Notes under the pieces: generated by a model | Seen by the model: only the letters and a program-made list of their open reading frames with translations | Told to the model about the DNA's origin: nothing | Database searches by the model: none | Shown here: positions 7,474 through 15,947 of the stretch, piece by piece | Position numbering within the stretch: the first letter of the stretch is position 1 | How the letters are laid out: every line of letters starts with the position of its first letter | Program-made: the position numbers and the translations under genes | Assembly (NCBI GenBank): GCA_018402485.1 | Contig: JAGYIY010000001.1 | Span: forward strand, 652,001-716,000 | Direction of reading: 5' to 3' | DNA length: 64,000 nucleotides | From: Roseivirga sp. | GTDB taxonomy: Bacteria; Bacteroidota; Bacteroidia; Cytophagales; Cyclobacteriaceae

Positions 7474-8616
7474 TTATTTAATTGTGGCGCGCACCACCCC
7501 CACCCGATCCGAAAAAGGACTCGCTAAAAAGAAATCCAATGTGTCCGATGAAATGACAGAAGCTAACCGTGCATGAAAAGCAACTCCAAAAATTTCAGTA
7601 AGATTAACTTCCTTTACTACCTTCTCATCGATATCCGCCTGAATCAAATAAGTATCTTTCGATTGGTGCTCCTCCCGCAGCAGTTGGCTGCCCATATAGA
7701 ACTTGTACTCATCTGCTCTTTTGGCAAGAAAATAATGTACATCGTTGGTGGGTGACTGAGGCTGTTCATCAGAAAAATGGCTGATTCCAGAAGGTTCAAA
7801 TCGGTAATTTCTTACGCTTCCGGGAACTTTGTGTGTGGTCAACAGTTCACCATTGCTATGATATTCAAAGACTTCAGGGCTAATGTCAAACAAAATATAA
7901 TGTCGCTGGCCTTTTTTCAAATAGCGATAAAAACGGAAAGGGTGACCTCTAGAAAATTTGCCCGAATCATGATACGCTACAGGATACTTTCCGATGTGAT
8001 TTTTAAATTGCCCATCTAAAGTAAATCTAGAAAGCAAGGATGATTTCTTAAAAAAAGTGTTGTCTACCACATCGGCATTAGCATCACCGGTAGTGAGAAA
8101 AACTTCCTCTTCCTCAAAATCAATGGCTAAGTGAGGTGCCATAGCCGGAAATATGTTTTTTGGCATTTTGAGATCAATAGTTTTGACAATGATTCCCTTA
8201 TGATTGACACCATAAAGGGTTTTGCTTCCTCCGAATAAAACATATAGCATCTCCTTTTCAGCATCAAAATCAAACGCAATGGGTAGTCCGCTAGGGAACT
8301 CATAGCCATTATCCAACTGGTTTTTGTCAAATAAAAATTGCCTTTCCCCTTCTGCATCATATAAACGTACTACACCACCTCTACTCATAAATGCATAAAG
8401 GTCTCCACATTTTTTAAAGCTCAGCGCAGCCGAAGATGGGTCAAAAATCTCATCCTCACCTAAAATTACCTTTGAAATAATGTTAAGTTCACCAGTTTGA
8501 TAGGTATAACCATTAAAGGCATTCTCTTTTTCATCGGGCTGACAAGACATTAAAAAAACGCCTATGATAAGGGTTGAAAATAAGCGGAAGAATGATCTTC
8601 CGCTCATAAATTGCAT
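7474..8616 (-). CDS. TolB-like/DUF4221-like beta-propeller lipoprotein
   Basis: Encodes 380 aa from the ATG at 8616, one base after the stop of the small peptide gene; frames opening further upstream overlap the peptide. The signal sequence ends in the lipobox FLMSC followed by QPDEKEN. The mature protein has the blade pattern of 6-bladed propeller lipoproteins common in Bacteroidota (for example GGVVRLYDAEGERQF and GSKTLYGVNHKGIIVK). Such lipoproteins are frequently found beside genes for short exported peptides. It may bind or sense the peptide encoded just upstream, which is inference. Confidence 0.7.
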   Translation of the reverse strand: MQFMSGRSFFRLFSTLIIGVFLMSCQPDEKENAFNGYTYQTGELNIISKVILGEDEIFDPSSAALSFKKCGDLYAFMSRGGVVRLYDAEGERQFLFDKNQLDNGYEFPSGLPIAFDFDAEKEMLYVLFGGSKTLYGVNHKGIIVKTIDLKMPKNIFPAMAPHLAIDFEEEEVFLTTGDANADVVDNTFFKKSSLLSRFTLDGQFKNHIGKYPVAYHDSGKFSRGHPFRFYRYLKKGQRHYILFDISPEVFEYHSNGELLTTHKVPGSVRNYRFEPSGISHFSDEQPQSPTNDVHYFLAKRADEYKFYMGSQLLREEHQSKDTYLIQADIDEKVVKEVNLTEIFGVAFHARLASVISSDTLDFFLASPFSDRVGVVRATIK

Positions 8617-8617
8617 G

Positions 8618-8863
8618 TTATAGAAATAAAATTCCATTGGTAATAATTCTGTCACAATCTGGATTGGCTGGATCGAATATAGCTCTCATGTCTCCGACTT
8701 CACAACCATCGAATGATAAAAATCGATGTTCACAAATTTGGTATTCAATTGAGCACGTTCCATGCGAAACAATGCCTCCTGTTACCCACTTTGTAGCATT
8801 TGCAGTAAAGCTAAAGGTACAGATGACAAGCAATGCAAAAAGGGATTTCATTAGTTTTTTCAT
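8618..8863 (-). CDS. Small exported cysteine-containing peptide (cassette A)
   Basis: Encodes 81 aa from the ATG at 8863 (alternatives: ATG 8896, ATG 8854). A positively charged start and hydrophobic segment (MKSLFALLVICTFSFTANA) form a signal peptide. The mature part of about 55 residues has four cysteines (in GTCSIE, QICEHR, GCEVG, DCDR), which would allow two disulfides. It resembles the NVEALA-type small secreted peptides of Bacteroidota in size, export signal and neighbours, but lacks the NVEALA motif. The long leader repeat lies directly upstream, and a propeller lipoprotein gene follows after one base. Confidence 0.65.
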   Translation of the reverse strand: MKKLMKSLFALLVICTFSFTANATKWVTGGIVSHGTCSIEYQICEHRFLSFDGCEVGDMRAIFDPANPDCDRIITNGILFL

Positions 8864-8885
8864 ACGTCTGTTAAATTTTAAGTTT

Positions 8886-9240
8886 AGATTATTCATATGC
8901 AAAACAAACCATTCGGTATGTTCAAATCCTGCATCAAAACAAGTTGATACAAGCAGTTACTATAACTAATTTGATATTGTTATAAGTAAGCATACAGCCT
9001 AAATTTTCAAACACATGAACCAGTCAGGTAAACCATACATTTACAAATGATAGCACTAATTAAAAACATAGAATGTTACAAAACAAGAAATAAAACAAAT
9101 ATATAATGGTCTGGCACATATTTACATGGAATTACAAAAATAGTGGTTTGAGGTTTATACCACCAAAAATGTATTTCACCCACATAAATGAGTGGTTTCG
9201 TCACGGGTTTGGCGGAGTTTGGGTTGAACAAAAAAAATTA
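8886..9240 (-). repeat. Cassette leader repeat, copy A
   Basis: Most of the 440-base gap between the peptide gene and the gene ending at 9344 is one copy of a leader also present at 29500-29844 and 33236-33580 on the opposite strand. Read on the minus strand, shared blocks include AACTCCGCCA, CCACTCATTTATGTGGGTG, TTTCTTGTTTTGTAACATTC, TTTTTAATTAGTGCTATCA, TGCTTACTTATAACAATATC and CTTGTTTTGATGCAGGATTT. The palindrome at 8903-8922 (AACA-N-ACC, 4-base centre, GGT-N-TGTT) ends just upstream of the peptide start. The repeat is probably a promoter with a structured 5' leader. Confidence 0.85.
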
Positions 9241-9343
9241 ACGGAGATGGATGAAAAGCGGCAACCAATTTCAGTCGAGGAGTAAATCCCCAATCGTAAT
9301 TCCTACAGTCTTTTTGAATGTCGCATGGCACAATGACAATCGT

Positions 9344-10075
9344 TTATTGACCTAACCGCAACAGGATTTGCTGTGCAGTAGGCGCTTTATTATCTTCCTG
9401 CTGAAGGGGAAAAAATAGGCCTGAAAGCTGTTTAGAACTTTGCTTATACCAGTAAATGATGCCAAACTCTTGCGGGCTCAGTTGGCTAAGCGTATAGTCT
9501 GTAATGAAATAAGGCCCCATTTGCACATGATAAACCTCTGCTGCATGCACAGTATCACCCTCTGTTGGAATCAAAAAGGGAGCTTCTAATTCAAAACGCA
9601 CGGCAGCCCCATCCATTGGGTGCCCCGGCACTTGAGCACGCCACCGCGTGTCACTTAATTCGGTTAAAGCAATAGGGCTCATATCCAAAGGCACAAAAGT
9701 ATATTGCGCCTGACCATCATCTAATGTCGAGGTCAATTGTAATCGTTCATTGGAAAAAGTGCCTTGCAGTGTATCGCGTTGGCCGTATAAGACCAGGCTT
9801 TGCCCATTACGGTTGAATCGCCAATCTTCTTGTTGGTCTAAAGAGTAACTCACAGCAGTACTGTCACTTAATAAACGCAATATCATCAAACCTGGGTTGT
9901 GCATTACAGTTGAGTCTATGGGGTCGCTTTCGTTATACATCAATTCACCACCTTCATAGTAAGCCTCGAAAAGAGGCTGCATGCTACTTGTATGGCTCAT
10001 TACCCAAGTTTCGGGTGTTTGCGCCCAAAGCGGGGTGCTGTGTAGTAAAAAAACGAAATGAAGGCGTAACAACAT
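9344..10075 (-). CDS. Secreted hypothetical protein
   Basis: Encodes 243 aa from the ATG at 10075; a longer frame (10114) would overlap the response-regulator gene and prefix a charged stretch to a normal signal peptide (MLLRLHFVFLLHSTPLWA). The mature protein is strand-rich with a lipocalin-like feel (SLVLYGQRDTLQGTFSNERL), but no family is recognised. It is the last gene of a likely operon after the sensor kinase and LytTR regulator, so it may be a target or accessory of that system. Confidence 0.6.
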   Translation of the reverse strand: MLLRLHFVFLLHSTPLWAQTPETWVMSHTSSMQPLFEAYYEGGELMYNESDPIDSTVMHNPGLMILRLLSDSTAVSYSLDQQEDWRFNRNGQSLVLYGQRDTLQGTFSNERLQLTSTLDDGQAQYTFVPLDMSPIALTELSDTRWRAQVPGHPMDGAAVRFELEAPFLIPTEGDTVHAAEVYHVQMGPYFITDYTLSQLSPQEFGIIYWYKQSSKQLSGLFFPLQQEDNKAPTAQQILLRLGQ

Positions 10076-10098
10076 CTTACGAAGGTAAGACTTCCGCC

Positions 10099-10857
10099 TT
10101 AAGCATCCAGCCATTTCTTAAAATCTTGCACCCGTTCACGGCTGACAATGGCCTCCATGCTTTCGTTGTAGTGCAACTTTAACCGCAGGCGACTTTGGCT
10201 GTAGGCAACCATATCTTGTACACCCTCCAAGGTTACAATGAATTTGCGGTTGATGCGAAAAAAATACTCCGGATCAATCAATTGCTCTACCTGTTCTAAG
10301 GTATAGTCAATCAAATACTTTTTGCCGTCCTTGCTCACTAAGTATGTTCCTTTGTTCTGGCTGTAAAAATGTAACACCTCACTGATGTTAATGGCTTTGA
10401 TATGTTCTCCCACTTTGACCACAAAGCGCTTTTTGTGTTGCCCTTTTAACATGTTTAGGGCTTCTTGTAAAACGGCTCGATCTAAAGTTGGCGGCTCCTC
10501 CTCTCGGTGAAGTTTAAAGTATTTGGCCAAGGCTTTTTTCAAGGCTTCCGGATCGATTGGTTTAAGCAGGTAATCAATGCTATTGACCTTAAAAGCTTCA
10601 ATGGCATATGCATTGAAAGCAGTGGTAAAAATAACAGGTATGGAAAGCGCTATCTGATCGAAAATTTCAAAACTTAGACCATCTGCTAACTGAATATCTA
10701 GAAATAGTAAATCAACAGAGTGTGTGGATAACCAATTCACAGATTCGGCAACGGTATCTGTCATTTTCAGGATATCAATCGACTCAAAACTAGATGAAAT
10801 CAACTTTTTAAGTCGATCTGCAGCTAAGGGTTCGTCTTCTGCTATAAATACTTTCAT
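10099..10857 (-). CDS. LytTR-family response regulator (pair 1)
   Basis: Encodes 252 aa. The N-terminal receiver domain (1-120) has the phospho-acceptor Asp54 in LLFLDIQLADG, the acidic pair EDE near residues 7-9 and the LLKPID lysine motif. The C-terminal LytTR DNA-binding domain (about 145-250) contains FVVKVGEHIKAI and YFFRINRKFIV, standard for AgrA/LytR regulators. It overlaps the histidine kinase gene by four bases (ATGA), so the two are co-translated and act as a pair. Its target promoter is not evident. Confidence 0.94.
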   Translation of the reverse strand: MKVFIAEDEPLAADRLKKLISSSFESIDILKMTDTVAESVNWLSTHSVDLLFLDIQLADGLSFEIFDQIALSIPVIFTTAFNAYAIEAFKVNSIDYLLKPIDPEALKKALAKYFKLHREEEPPTLDRAVLQEALNMLKGQHKKRFVVKVGEHIKAINISEVLHFYSQNKGTYLVSKDGKKYLIDYTLEQVEQLIDPEYFFRINRKFIVTLEGVQDMVAYSQSRLRLKLHYNESMEAIVSRERVQDFKKWLDA

Positions 10858-11879
10858 GACATATTAAGTAAAGGAAGCTTTACAATAAAGGCATCGCTTG
10901 TTGTTTGAACGCTAACTCCTCGGTCGGAAAGGAAAGCGTACCGGGCTTTGATATTTTCTAAACCTAAGCCTGAGGAAGGTTCAAGTGGTATGTTTTTCTT
11001 TCTCAAGTTGTTTTCGACCACCAAGGTATCTTCGTTGTCTACATCAACCTGAATATGCAAGGGGTGCTGTTCCGAAATTTCATTGTGTTTGATCGCATTT
11101 TCCAACAACATCTGTATGGCCATTGGCGGCAGCATTTTATGGTTTTGACCCGTTGGGTTAATGTTTACGACCAATTTATCACCAAATCGGGCCTTTTGAA
11201 GTGACACAAAAGCCTCAATGAATTCTAATTCCGTGGCAAGTGTAACCAATTCTTGTTGGCGGGTTTCCAATACATAGCGATACACCTGTGAGAGTTGCCG
11301 AATGAAGACCGCAGCTCGGTCTTGATCTTCGTAAACCAGATTGGTGAGGGCGTTCAGGCTATTGAACAAAAAGTGAGGGTTGACTTGGTTCTTCAGCGAT
11401 TCATACTGCGTTATCATTTGCTCTTTCTTAAGCTTTTCGGCATCTAATGCAGCTTTTTTCCAGTTGTTGAAAAACGAAAGGGCATTTAAGAAAAAGGAGA
11501 TCACAAAGGTGACACCGATGGCAGAAATGGCAATATCATTCACATCGGTGATGGATACATTCACCACATATTCAGCAAAGAGTGACAGACCGTAAACGGC
11601 AATGGGAGTGTACACCATCACGCCAATGATGCCTAAAACAAATCGCTTAGGTGGATTTTCTAACCAAGAAACTTTGTGTGAAATATAGTCAGATACATGT
11701 GCATTTCCCTGCCAAAGCATTACCCACATCAGCCCTGTAAAAATCAGGGAAAAAGTGCTTTCAGCGAGGTTTTGAAAACAATCGTCACACCATAAAAAAA
11801 TAGTAAGAGAACCAAAAATAAAGATCAGTAATGTGCTCTTTATCTCAGATTTCAATTCAATTTGGCTCCAATAGCTCAT
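10854..11879 (-). CDS. LytS-type sensor histidine kinase (pair 1)
   Basis: Encodes 341 aa. The first 140 residues hold four hydrophobic membrane segments. They are followed by a short coiled linker and a His_kinase domain of the LytS/YehU type with phospho-acceptor His169 in NPHFLFNSLNALTNL and the ATP-binding N-box AIKHNE and G-box SGLGLENI in the C-terminal part. It phosphorylates the overlapping LytTR regulator. The signal is unknown; the membrane region has no extracellular sensor domain. It probably shares a transcript with the DUF2306-like and DUF2141 genes upstream. Confidence 0.93.
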   Translation of the reverse strand: MSYWSQIELKSEIKSTLLIFIFGSLTIFLWCDDCFQNLAESTFSLIFTGLMWVMLWQGNAHVSDYISHKVSWLENPPKRFVLGIIGVMVYTPIAVYGLSLFAEYVVNVSITDVNDIAISAIGVTFVISFFLNALSFFNNWKKAALDAEKLKKEQMITQYESLKNQVNPHFLFNSLNALTNLVYEDQDRAAVFIRQLSQVYRYVLETRQQELVTLATELEFIEAFVSLQKARFGDKLVVNINPTGQNHKMLPPMAIQMLLENAIKHNEISEQHPLHIQVDVDNEDTLVVENNLRKKNIPLEPSSGLGLENIKARYAFLSDRGVSVQTTSDAFIVKLPLLNMS

Positions 11880-11900
11880 CGTGTTAAAACTAGTAAATAT

Positions 11901-12593
11901 TTATGGTTTGTTGGGAGCATACCGACCCACTTTAAACTGTTTTCTGTATTTGTTCATGGCATAGGAAATCAAAGGAGCTCCTATCAGGGTCGGAATCACC
12001 CAGGGCATCCACATCATTTCTGAGGGCAGCTTAAAGATTTGTCCGTTTTGCACCATAAATGCGGTGATACTAGCAATGAGCGCACCGCACATGCCATTCA
12101 TATGCGCAAACCACCACCACATTTTATCTGCTTTATGAAGTTTTGGAAAACTGCGCAGGTTCACATAGGCCGTTTGTGTAGTAAAAATGCCAAAGAAGAA
12201 GCAGAGGTAGCCAACCACAGCAGACCAATTGCTTTGGACCCCATAATAAATGCCCATTCCGATAAATGCCAACCCGGCTAGCAGCGTAAGGCCTCCTGCT
12301 GCCCAATCGATGGGCATGGCTTTGCGCGTGCTTTTCATTTTTAAGGCACGCACACCAGAAAAGGACATATACCAACTGAAAACGCCTATCACTAAGAGGA
12401 AAGCATTGAAGCGCACAAAGCATATGATCAGCACGGCAGAAATAAAAACCCACCACATGGATCCATAAAAAACATTACCTACTTGTCTATGCAACTTTCC
12501 TCCTTTTTTACCCAAAAAGGCTGCAAGCAATCCAGAAATCAAAGTGGAAATACCTGCCACAACATGAGAACCGATAATCAACGGACCGAGCAT
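11901..12593 (-). CDS. DUF2306-like integral membrane protein
   Basis: Encodes 230 aa with about six to seven hydrophobic segments. The start HVVAGISTLISGLLAAF and the loop KKGGKLHRQVGNVFYGSMW, with conserved histidines in or near the membrane, resemble the DUF2306 family of predicted membrane proteins. The biochemical role is unknown. It lies 21 bases upstream of the sensor kinase and 11 bases downstream of the DUF2141 gene, so it is probably part of the same operon. Confidence 0.7.
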   Translation of the reverse strand: MLGPLIIGSHVVAGISTLISGLLAAFLGKKGGKLHRQVGNVFYGSMWWVFISAVLIICFVRFNAFLLVIGVFSWYMSFSGVRALKMKSTRKAMPIDWAAGGLTLLAGLAFIGMGIYYGVQSNWSAVVGYLCFFFGIFTTQTAYVNLRSFPKLHKADKMWWWFAHMNGMCGALIASITAFMVQNGQIFKLPSEMMWMPWVIPTLIGAPLISYAMNKYRKQFKVGRYAPNKP

Positions 12594-12604
12594 GAGTACT
12601 TTTT

Positions 12605-13051
12605 TTAATATCCTCCTAGGTAAATGATCTCAATGGATTCTTCCACATCCTTTTCTGCCAGAAAAGAAGCGTCTGCAAAAGAAGGAGGACCCATAGACGC
12701 ATCTGCTTCGTTAGAAAAACCAAACCCTTCTGTTGGCATGCCATAATTGTTCACATCCATTTCTCCATTGCCGTTTTCATCGTGCATGACAGCAGCAGCA
12801 TATTCTCCTGCTGGTACATCTTCAAAAACAACAATGACAGAAGAACGATCTGCTATGTTCACTTCCTTAGAAAAGGCAGGTTCTCCGCCAGGAAAAGGAC
12901 TGATGCCATCGTGTAAGGCAATACCTATCACACCATTTGTGCTACGCAAACCAAAGATTTCAATGGTAACTGTAACGGTTTCAGGGGTGGAGTTAATAGT
13001 AAAAAATGAACTTAAACTCATTGTTAAAAAGAATATCAATAATGTTTTCAT
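12605..13051 (-). CDS. DUF2141-domain secreted protein
   Basis: Encodes 148 aa from the ATG at 13051; the frame extends upstream to 13090, but the signal peptide MKTLLIFFLTMSLSSFFT starts here. The mature part shows DUF2141 hallmarks: VTVTIEIFGLRSTNGVIGIAL, the FEDVPAGEYAAAVMHDENGNG core and the GMPTEGFGFSNEA tail. The family is small, periplasmic or outer-membrane associated and functionally undefined. It heads the probable operon with the DUF2306-like protein and the first LytS/LytTR pair. Confidence 0.88.
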   Translation of the reverse strand: MKTLLIFFLTMSLSSFFTINSTPETVTVTIEIFGLRSTNGVIGIALHDGISPFPGGEPAFSKEVNIADRSSVIVVFEDVPAGEYAAAVMHDENGNGEMDVNNYGMPTEGFGFSNEADASMGPPSFADASFLAEKDVEESIEIIYLGGY

Positions 13052-13157
13052 GGTTTTTATTATTTGATTCGGTTCAAAGATGTGGTTCATCTTTTACATC
13101 GGAAAAAAAGACTTACTGAACCGTAGGATGATTAGGATGAACCGTAAAAAAGAGGAA

Positions 13158-13898
13158 CTAAAACTTCAAAAGGGCTTTGAGTTTACTATGACCGCTTCTA
13201 CTCACGGGAAGGTATTTGCCATTTTTCAAGCGAAGGCGATAGCTGTCTTTTTCATACAATTCCAATCGGTCAATGGCTTTTACATTGATAATATGGGAGC
13301 GATGAATGCGTACAAAATCTTCTTTTGGTAAACTGGCTTCGAGTGATTTCATGCGCAGCAACTTTAAATACTTACCTTCTTCGGTATAAATGGCTACGTA
13401 ATCATCTTGTGCCTCGAAATGGCAAATGTGATCAATGGGGAGCACATGAATTTGCTGACCGATTTTCACCACCATACGGTCTAAAGTAGATGCGTGCGAT
13501 GTGATGGCTTGTAAAAGCTTATACTTGTTGTCTTTTACTGATACTGTTCGTTTTTCTAGTGCTTTATTGATTGCTTCATCAAAACGACTTTCCGCATAAG
13601 GCTTTAGCAGATAATCCAGCGCATTTTGTTCAAAAGCCTTGATAGCGTATTCATCGAAAGCCGTACTGAAGATGACCATGGGAGGGTCTTCAATTAATTC
13701 CAGCATTTCAAAACCTGTAATTTTGGGCATTTGAATGTCGAGGAAAATCAAATCAGGCTGATGCTCTTGAATGGCTTTGAAACCTGAAAAGCCATCAACA
13801 CAAGAGACCACCACTTCTATTTGCTCAAACTTTTGCAAATACCGATTGACCAAATCTCTTGCCAAGGTCTCGTCATCTATGATAATGGCTTTCATCAT
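13158..13898 (-). CDS. LytTR-family response regulator (pair 2)
   Basis: Encodes 246 aa: receiver domain with Asp54 in LIFLDIQMPKITG and the YLLKPYAE lysine motif, then a C-terminal LytTR domain with MVVKIGQQIHVL and FVRIHRSHIINV. It overlaps the second sensor kinase by four bases. The pair is preceded by a LiaF-like membrane protein, reminiscent of the LiaF-LiaS-LiaR cell-envelope stress arrangement, although the regulator here is LytTR rather than LuxR type. A direct functional equivalence is inference. Confidence 0.94.
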   Translation of the reverse strand: MMKAIIIDDETLARDLVNRYLQKFEQIEVVVSCVDGFSGFKAIQEHQPDLIFLDIQMPKITGFEMLELIEDPPMVIFSTAFDEYAIKAFEQNALDYLLKPYAESRFDEAINKALEKRTVSVKDNKYKLLQAITSHASTLDRMVVKIGQQIHVLPIDHICHFEAQDDYVAIYTEEGKYLKLLRMKSLEASLPKEDFVRIHRSHIINVKAIDRLELYEKDSYRLRLKNGKYLPVSRSGHSKLKALLKF

Positions 13899-14947
13899 TC
13901 CTTTGATAGTTGAGGGATATCCAGCTTCACGGTAAAGCGTTGTCGGTTTTTACTCACATGCAGCCAGTCAGACACTCCGTAAATCAAATGTAACCTTTCT
14001 CTCACATTTTTCAATCCGATTCCACCTCCCTTGCGGCCTGTGCTATTGGGATCATATTCATTGCTGATGCTTATTTGAAGCAAATTCTGCTGTTGTTGTG
14101 CGGCTAGTTTGATGGTTACGGGCTCAGTATTTTCGTAAATGCCGTGTTTGATGGCATTTTCCATCAAGGGTTGCAAGATTAAATTAGGCAACATGAGCTC
14201 TTGGCAGCTTTCGGGCACATTTGTTACCACAGCCAATCGATCTCCAAAACGTACTTTTTCAATATCCAGATACAACAATATGTTGGCGAGCTCTTCTTTT
14301 AAGCTATTCATTTGTTCACTCTTTTTGCCTAGAGAATGGCGCAGGAAGTGCGAAAGTTTGATGACCATATCGTGTGCCTTTTCTGGAGAGGCCAAGGTGA
14401 GTGAAGCGATAGAATTGAGGCTATTGAAGATGAAATGTGGGTTGATTTGGGATTTGAGCATTTCTAGTTCTGCCCCTTTCAACATGGCCTGAAGTTCTAC
14501 TTGCTTTTTTACACGGCTACGAGCATCTTGATAGTAGAGCGTGACATAATAAACCAAAACCACAATGGCATAATAAAGCACGCCTAAGGTAATGCGCAGG
14601 GAAAGGGTGTCTTTTAGAAATACTTCATAAGCCATATCGGCCACCAAGTAACGGATAAGCCATTGGAAAATGAGTATGCCAGCGCCTACGGAAAGCGCTG
14701 CAGCGGCCACATGGCTGATCAAAACATTGAACCACTGTGATTTGTCAGTGGAGGTATAGCGAACATTGAACCAATAGACCAAACCAAGACCACCAAAAAT
14801 ACCATGAAAAATTCCTGCATCAGTTATAGCCCCTTGCCAACTCAACTTAAACTGAAAAAACAATGCAGAGGCAAAAAGCCCAGCTACGACTAACCAAATA
14901 AAAAGGTAGAGTGATAGGGTATTTGTTTTCAGGAATGGGTGTTGCAT
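13895..14947 (-). CDS. LytS-type sensor histidine kinase (pair 2)
   Basis: Encodes 350 aa with four membrane segments in residues 10-145, then a His_kinase domain with His171 in NPHFIFNSLNSIASL, an N-box NAIKHGI and a G-box GGGIGLKNVRERL. It probably phosphorylates the overlapping regulator. It lies 61 bases downstream of the LiaF-like gene on the same strand, which makes a three-gene unit. No extracytoplasmic sensor domain is present, so an intramembrane signal or protein partner is likely. Confidence 0.93.
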   Translation of the reverse strand: MQHPFLKTNTLSLYLFIWLVVAGLFASALFFQFKLSWQGAITDAGIFHGIFGGLGLVYWFNVRYTSTDKSQWFNVLISHVAAAALSVGAGILIFQWLIRYLVADMAYEVFLKDTLSLRITLGVLYYAIVVLVYYVTLYYQDARSRVKKQVELQAMLKGAELEMLKSQINPHFIFNSLNSIASLTLASPEKAHDMVIKLSHFLRHSLGKKSEQMNSLKEELANILLYLDIEKVRFGDRLAVVTNVPESCQELMLPNLILQPLMENAIKHGIYENTEPVTIKLAAQQQQNLLQISISNEYDPNSTGRKGGGIGLKNVRERLHLIYGVSDWLHVSKNRQRFTVKLDIPQLSKE

Positions 14948-15008
14948 GGGCTCAAATCTGTAGGTGAAAATACGAAAATTCTCAACCTGGGCGGGAAAAA
15001 TGGTGAGA

Positions 15009-15716
15009 CTATCTTACCTCACCCCCACCGAAAAGAACCAACCCTTTAATGACCAATTCGCGGCCATCATTTTCTTCATTGTTGACGGTTACTTTTCGCT
15101 CGTCTGAGAAGCCACCAAAAATAGCAGTAGCCTCTACTTTTACATTCATATCAGCAGGCACACGTATATCGCAACCGCCAAATAAAACAAATACATCCAA
15201 AATATTTTTCCCATGATCGAGTTTTGCATTAAGTAAGTTTAAATCTGTTCCACCGAATATGGAGGTCAATTTTCCTCCTTTAAATTGCTGCGTTTGGATG
15301 ACGCGCTCGGCACCTCCAAAAACAGCCATTTCATCTACGAAGTCCATGTCTCCGTAATCACTTTTTTTTTGTGTGTCTTGAAGCTCCTTGCGTTTGAAAA
15401 TCAGTGAAACGCCAATGGCTACTAAGATGAGAGGCCATAAACGGAAAACATCTCTCAGGTCAAAATCCCAGAAGTAGTAATCCGCTATTTCATCTGTTAA
15501 AAAAATAGCCCCTATTACCATTATGGTAATGCCAAAGCCTACTTTGTCACGTACCGTTACCAAGAACAGTCCAATGACCACTAAAAATGAAGGCCAGCTG
15601 AGGACATAATCAGGGAGATCAATGTTCAAAACATTTATATTATCTAAGGTCAAAAGAACTCCGATAATCAAGAGAATAGCTCCTATAAAAACCCTTTTGT
15701 CTAATTTATTTTCCAT
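15009..15716 (-). CDS. LiaF-like membrane protein
   Basis: Encodes 235 aa from the ATG at 15716 (MENKLDKRVFIGAILLI); the frame is open to 15749 but the extra residues do not fit. Residues 8-115 hold four hydrophobic segments in a GAILLIIGVLLTLDN pattern typical of the LiaF-type N-terminal domain. Residues 130-235 form a strand-rich cytoplasmic domain with repeated FGG motifs (AVFGGAERV, SIFGGTDLN, VLFGGCDIR, AIFGGFSDE, VLFGGGEVR). LiaF in Bacilli inhibits the LiaS kinase. Here the gene immediately precedes a LytS-type kinase, so an analogous control is a reasonable inference. Confidence 0.85.
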   Translation of the reverse strand: MENKLDKRVFIGAILLIIGVLLTLDNINVLNIDLPDYVLSWPSFLVVIGLFLVTVRDKVGFGITIMVIGAIFLTDEIADYYFWDFDLRDVFRLWPLILVAIGVSLIFKRKELQDTQKKSDYGDMDFVDEMAVFGGAERVIQTQQFKGGKLTSIFGGTDLNLLNAKLDHGKNILDVFVLFGGCDIRVPADMNVKVEATAIFGGFSDERKVTVNNEENDGRELVIKGLVLFGGGEVR

Positions 15717-15947
15717 TGCTATGTTGTTAAAAATCTTTGGTTTACCCAATGATTGTTAATTCAAAAGTACTAGGTGTCCATAGATTGCTGGAGAAGAATT
15801 AGGTAAACGAACGCCAGCCATCGGTAAACCTTCAATCTTTTCGGTAAGGTCTAGAGCCTCATGGGCCATTCTTAAAAAATCTGCACCTTTTATCGGGTTT
15901 GATGGCTTCAATGACTAATTTTGAGGGAATAACGAAAAGCAAAAATC

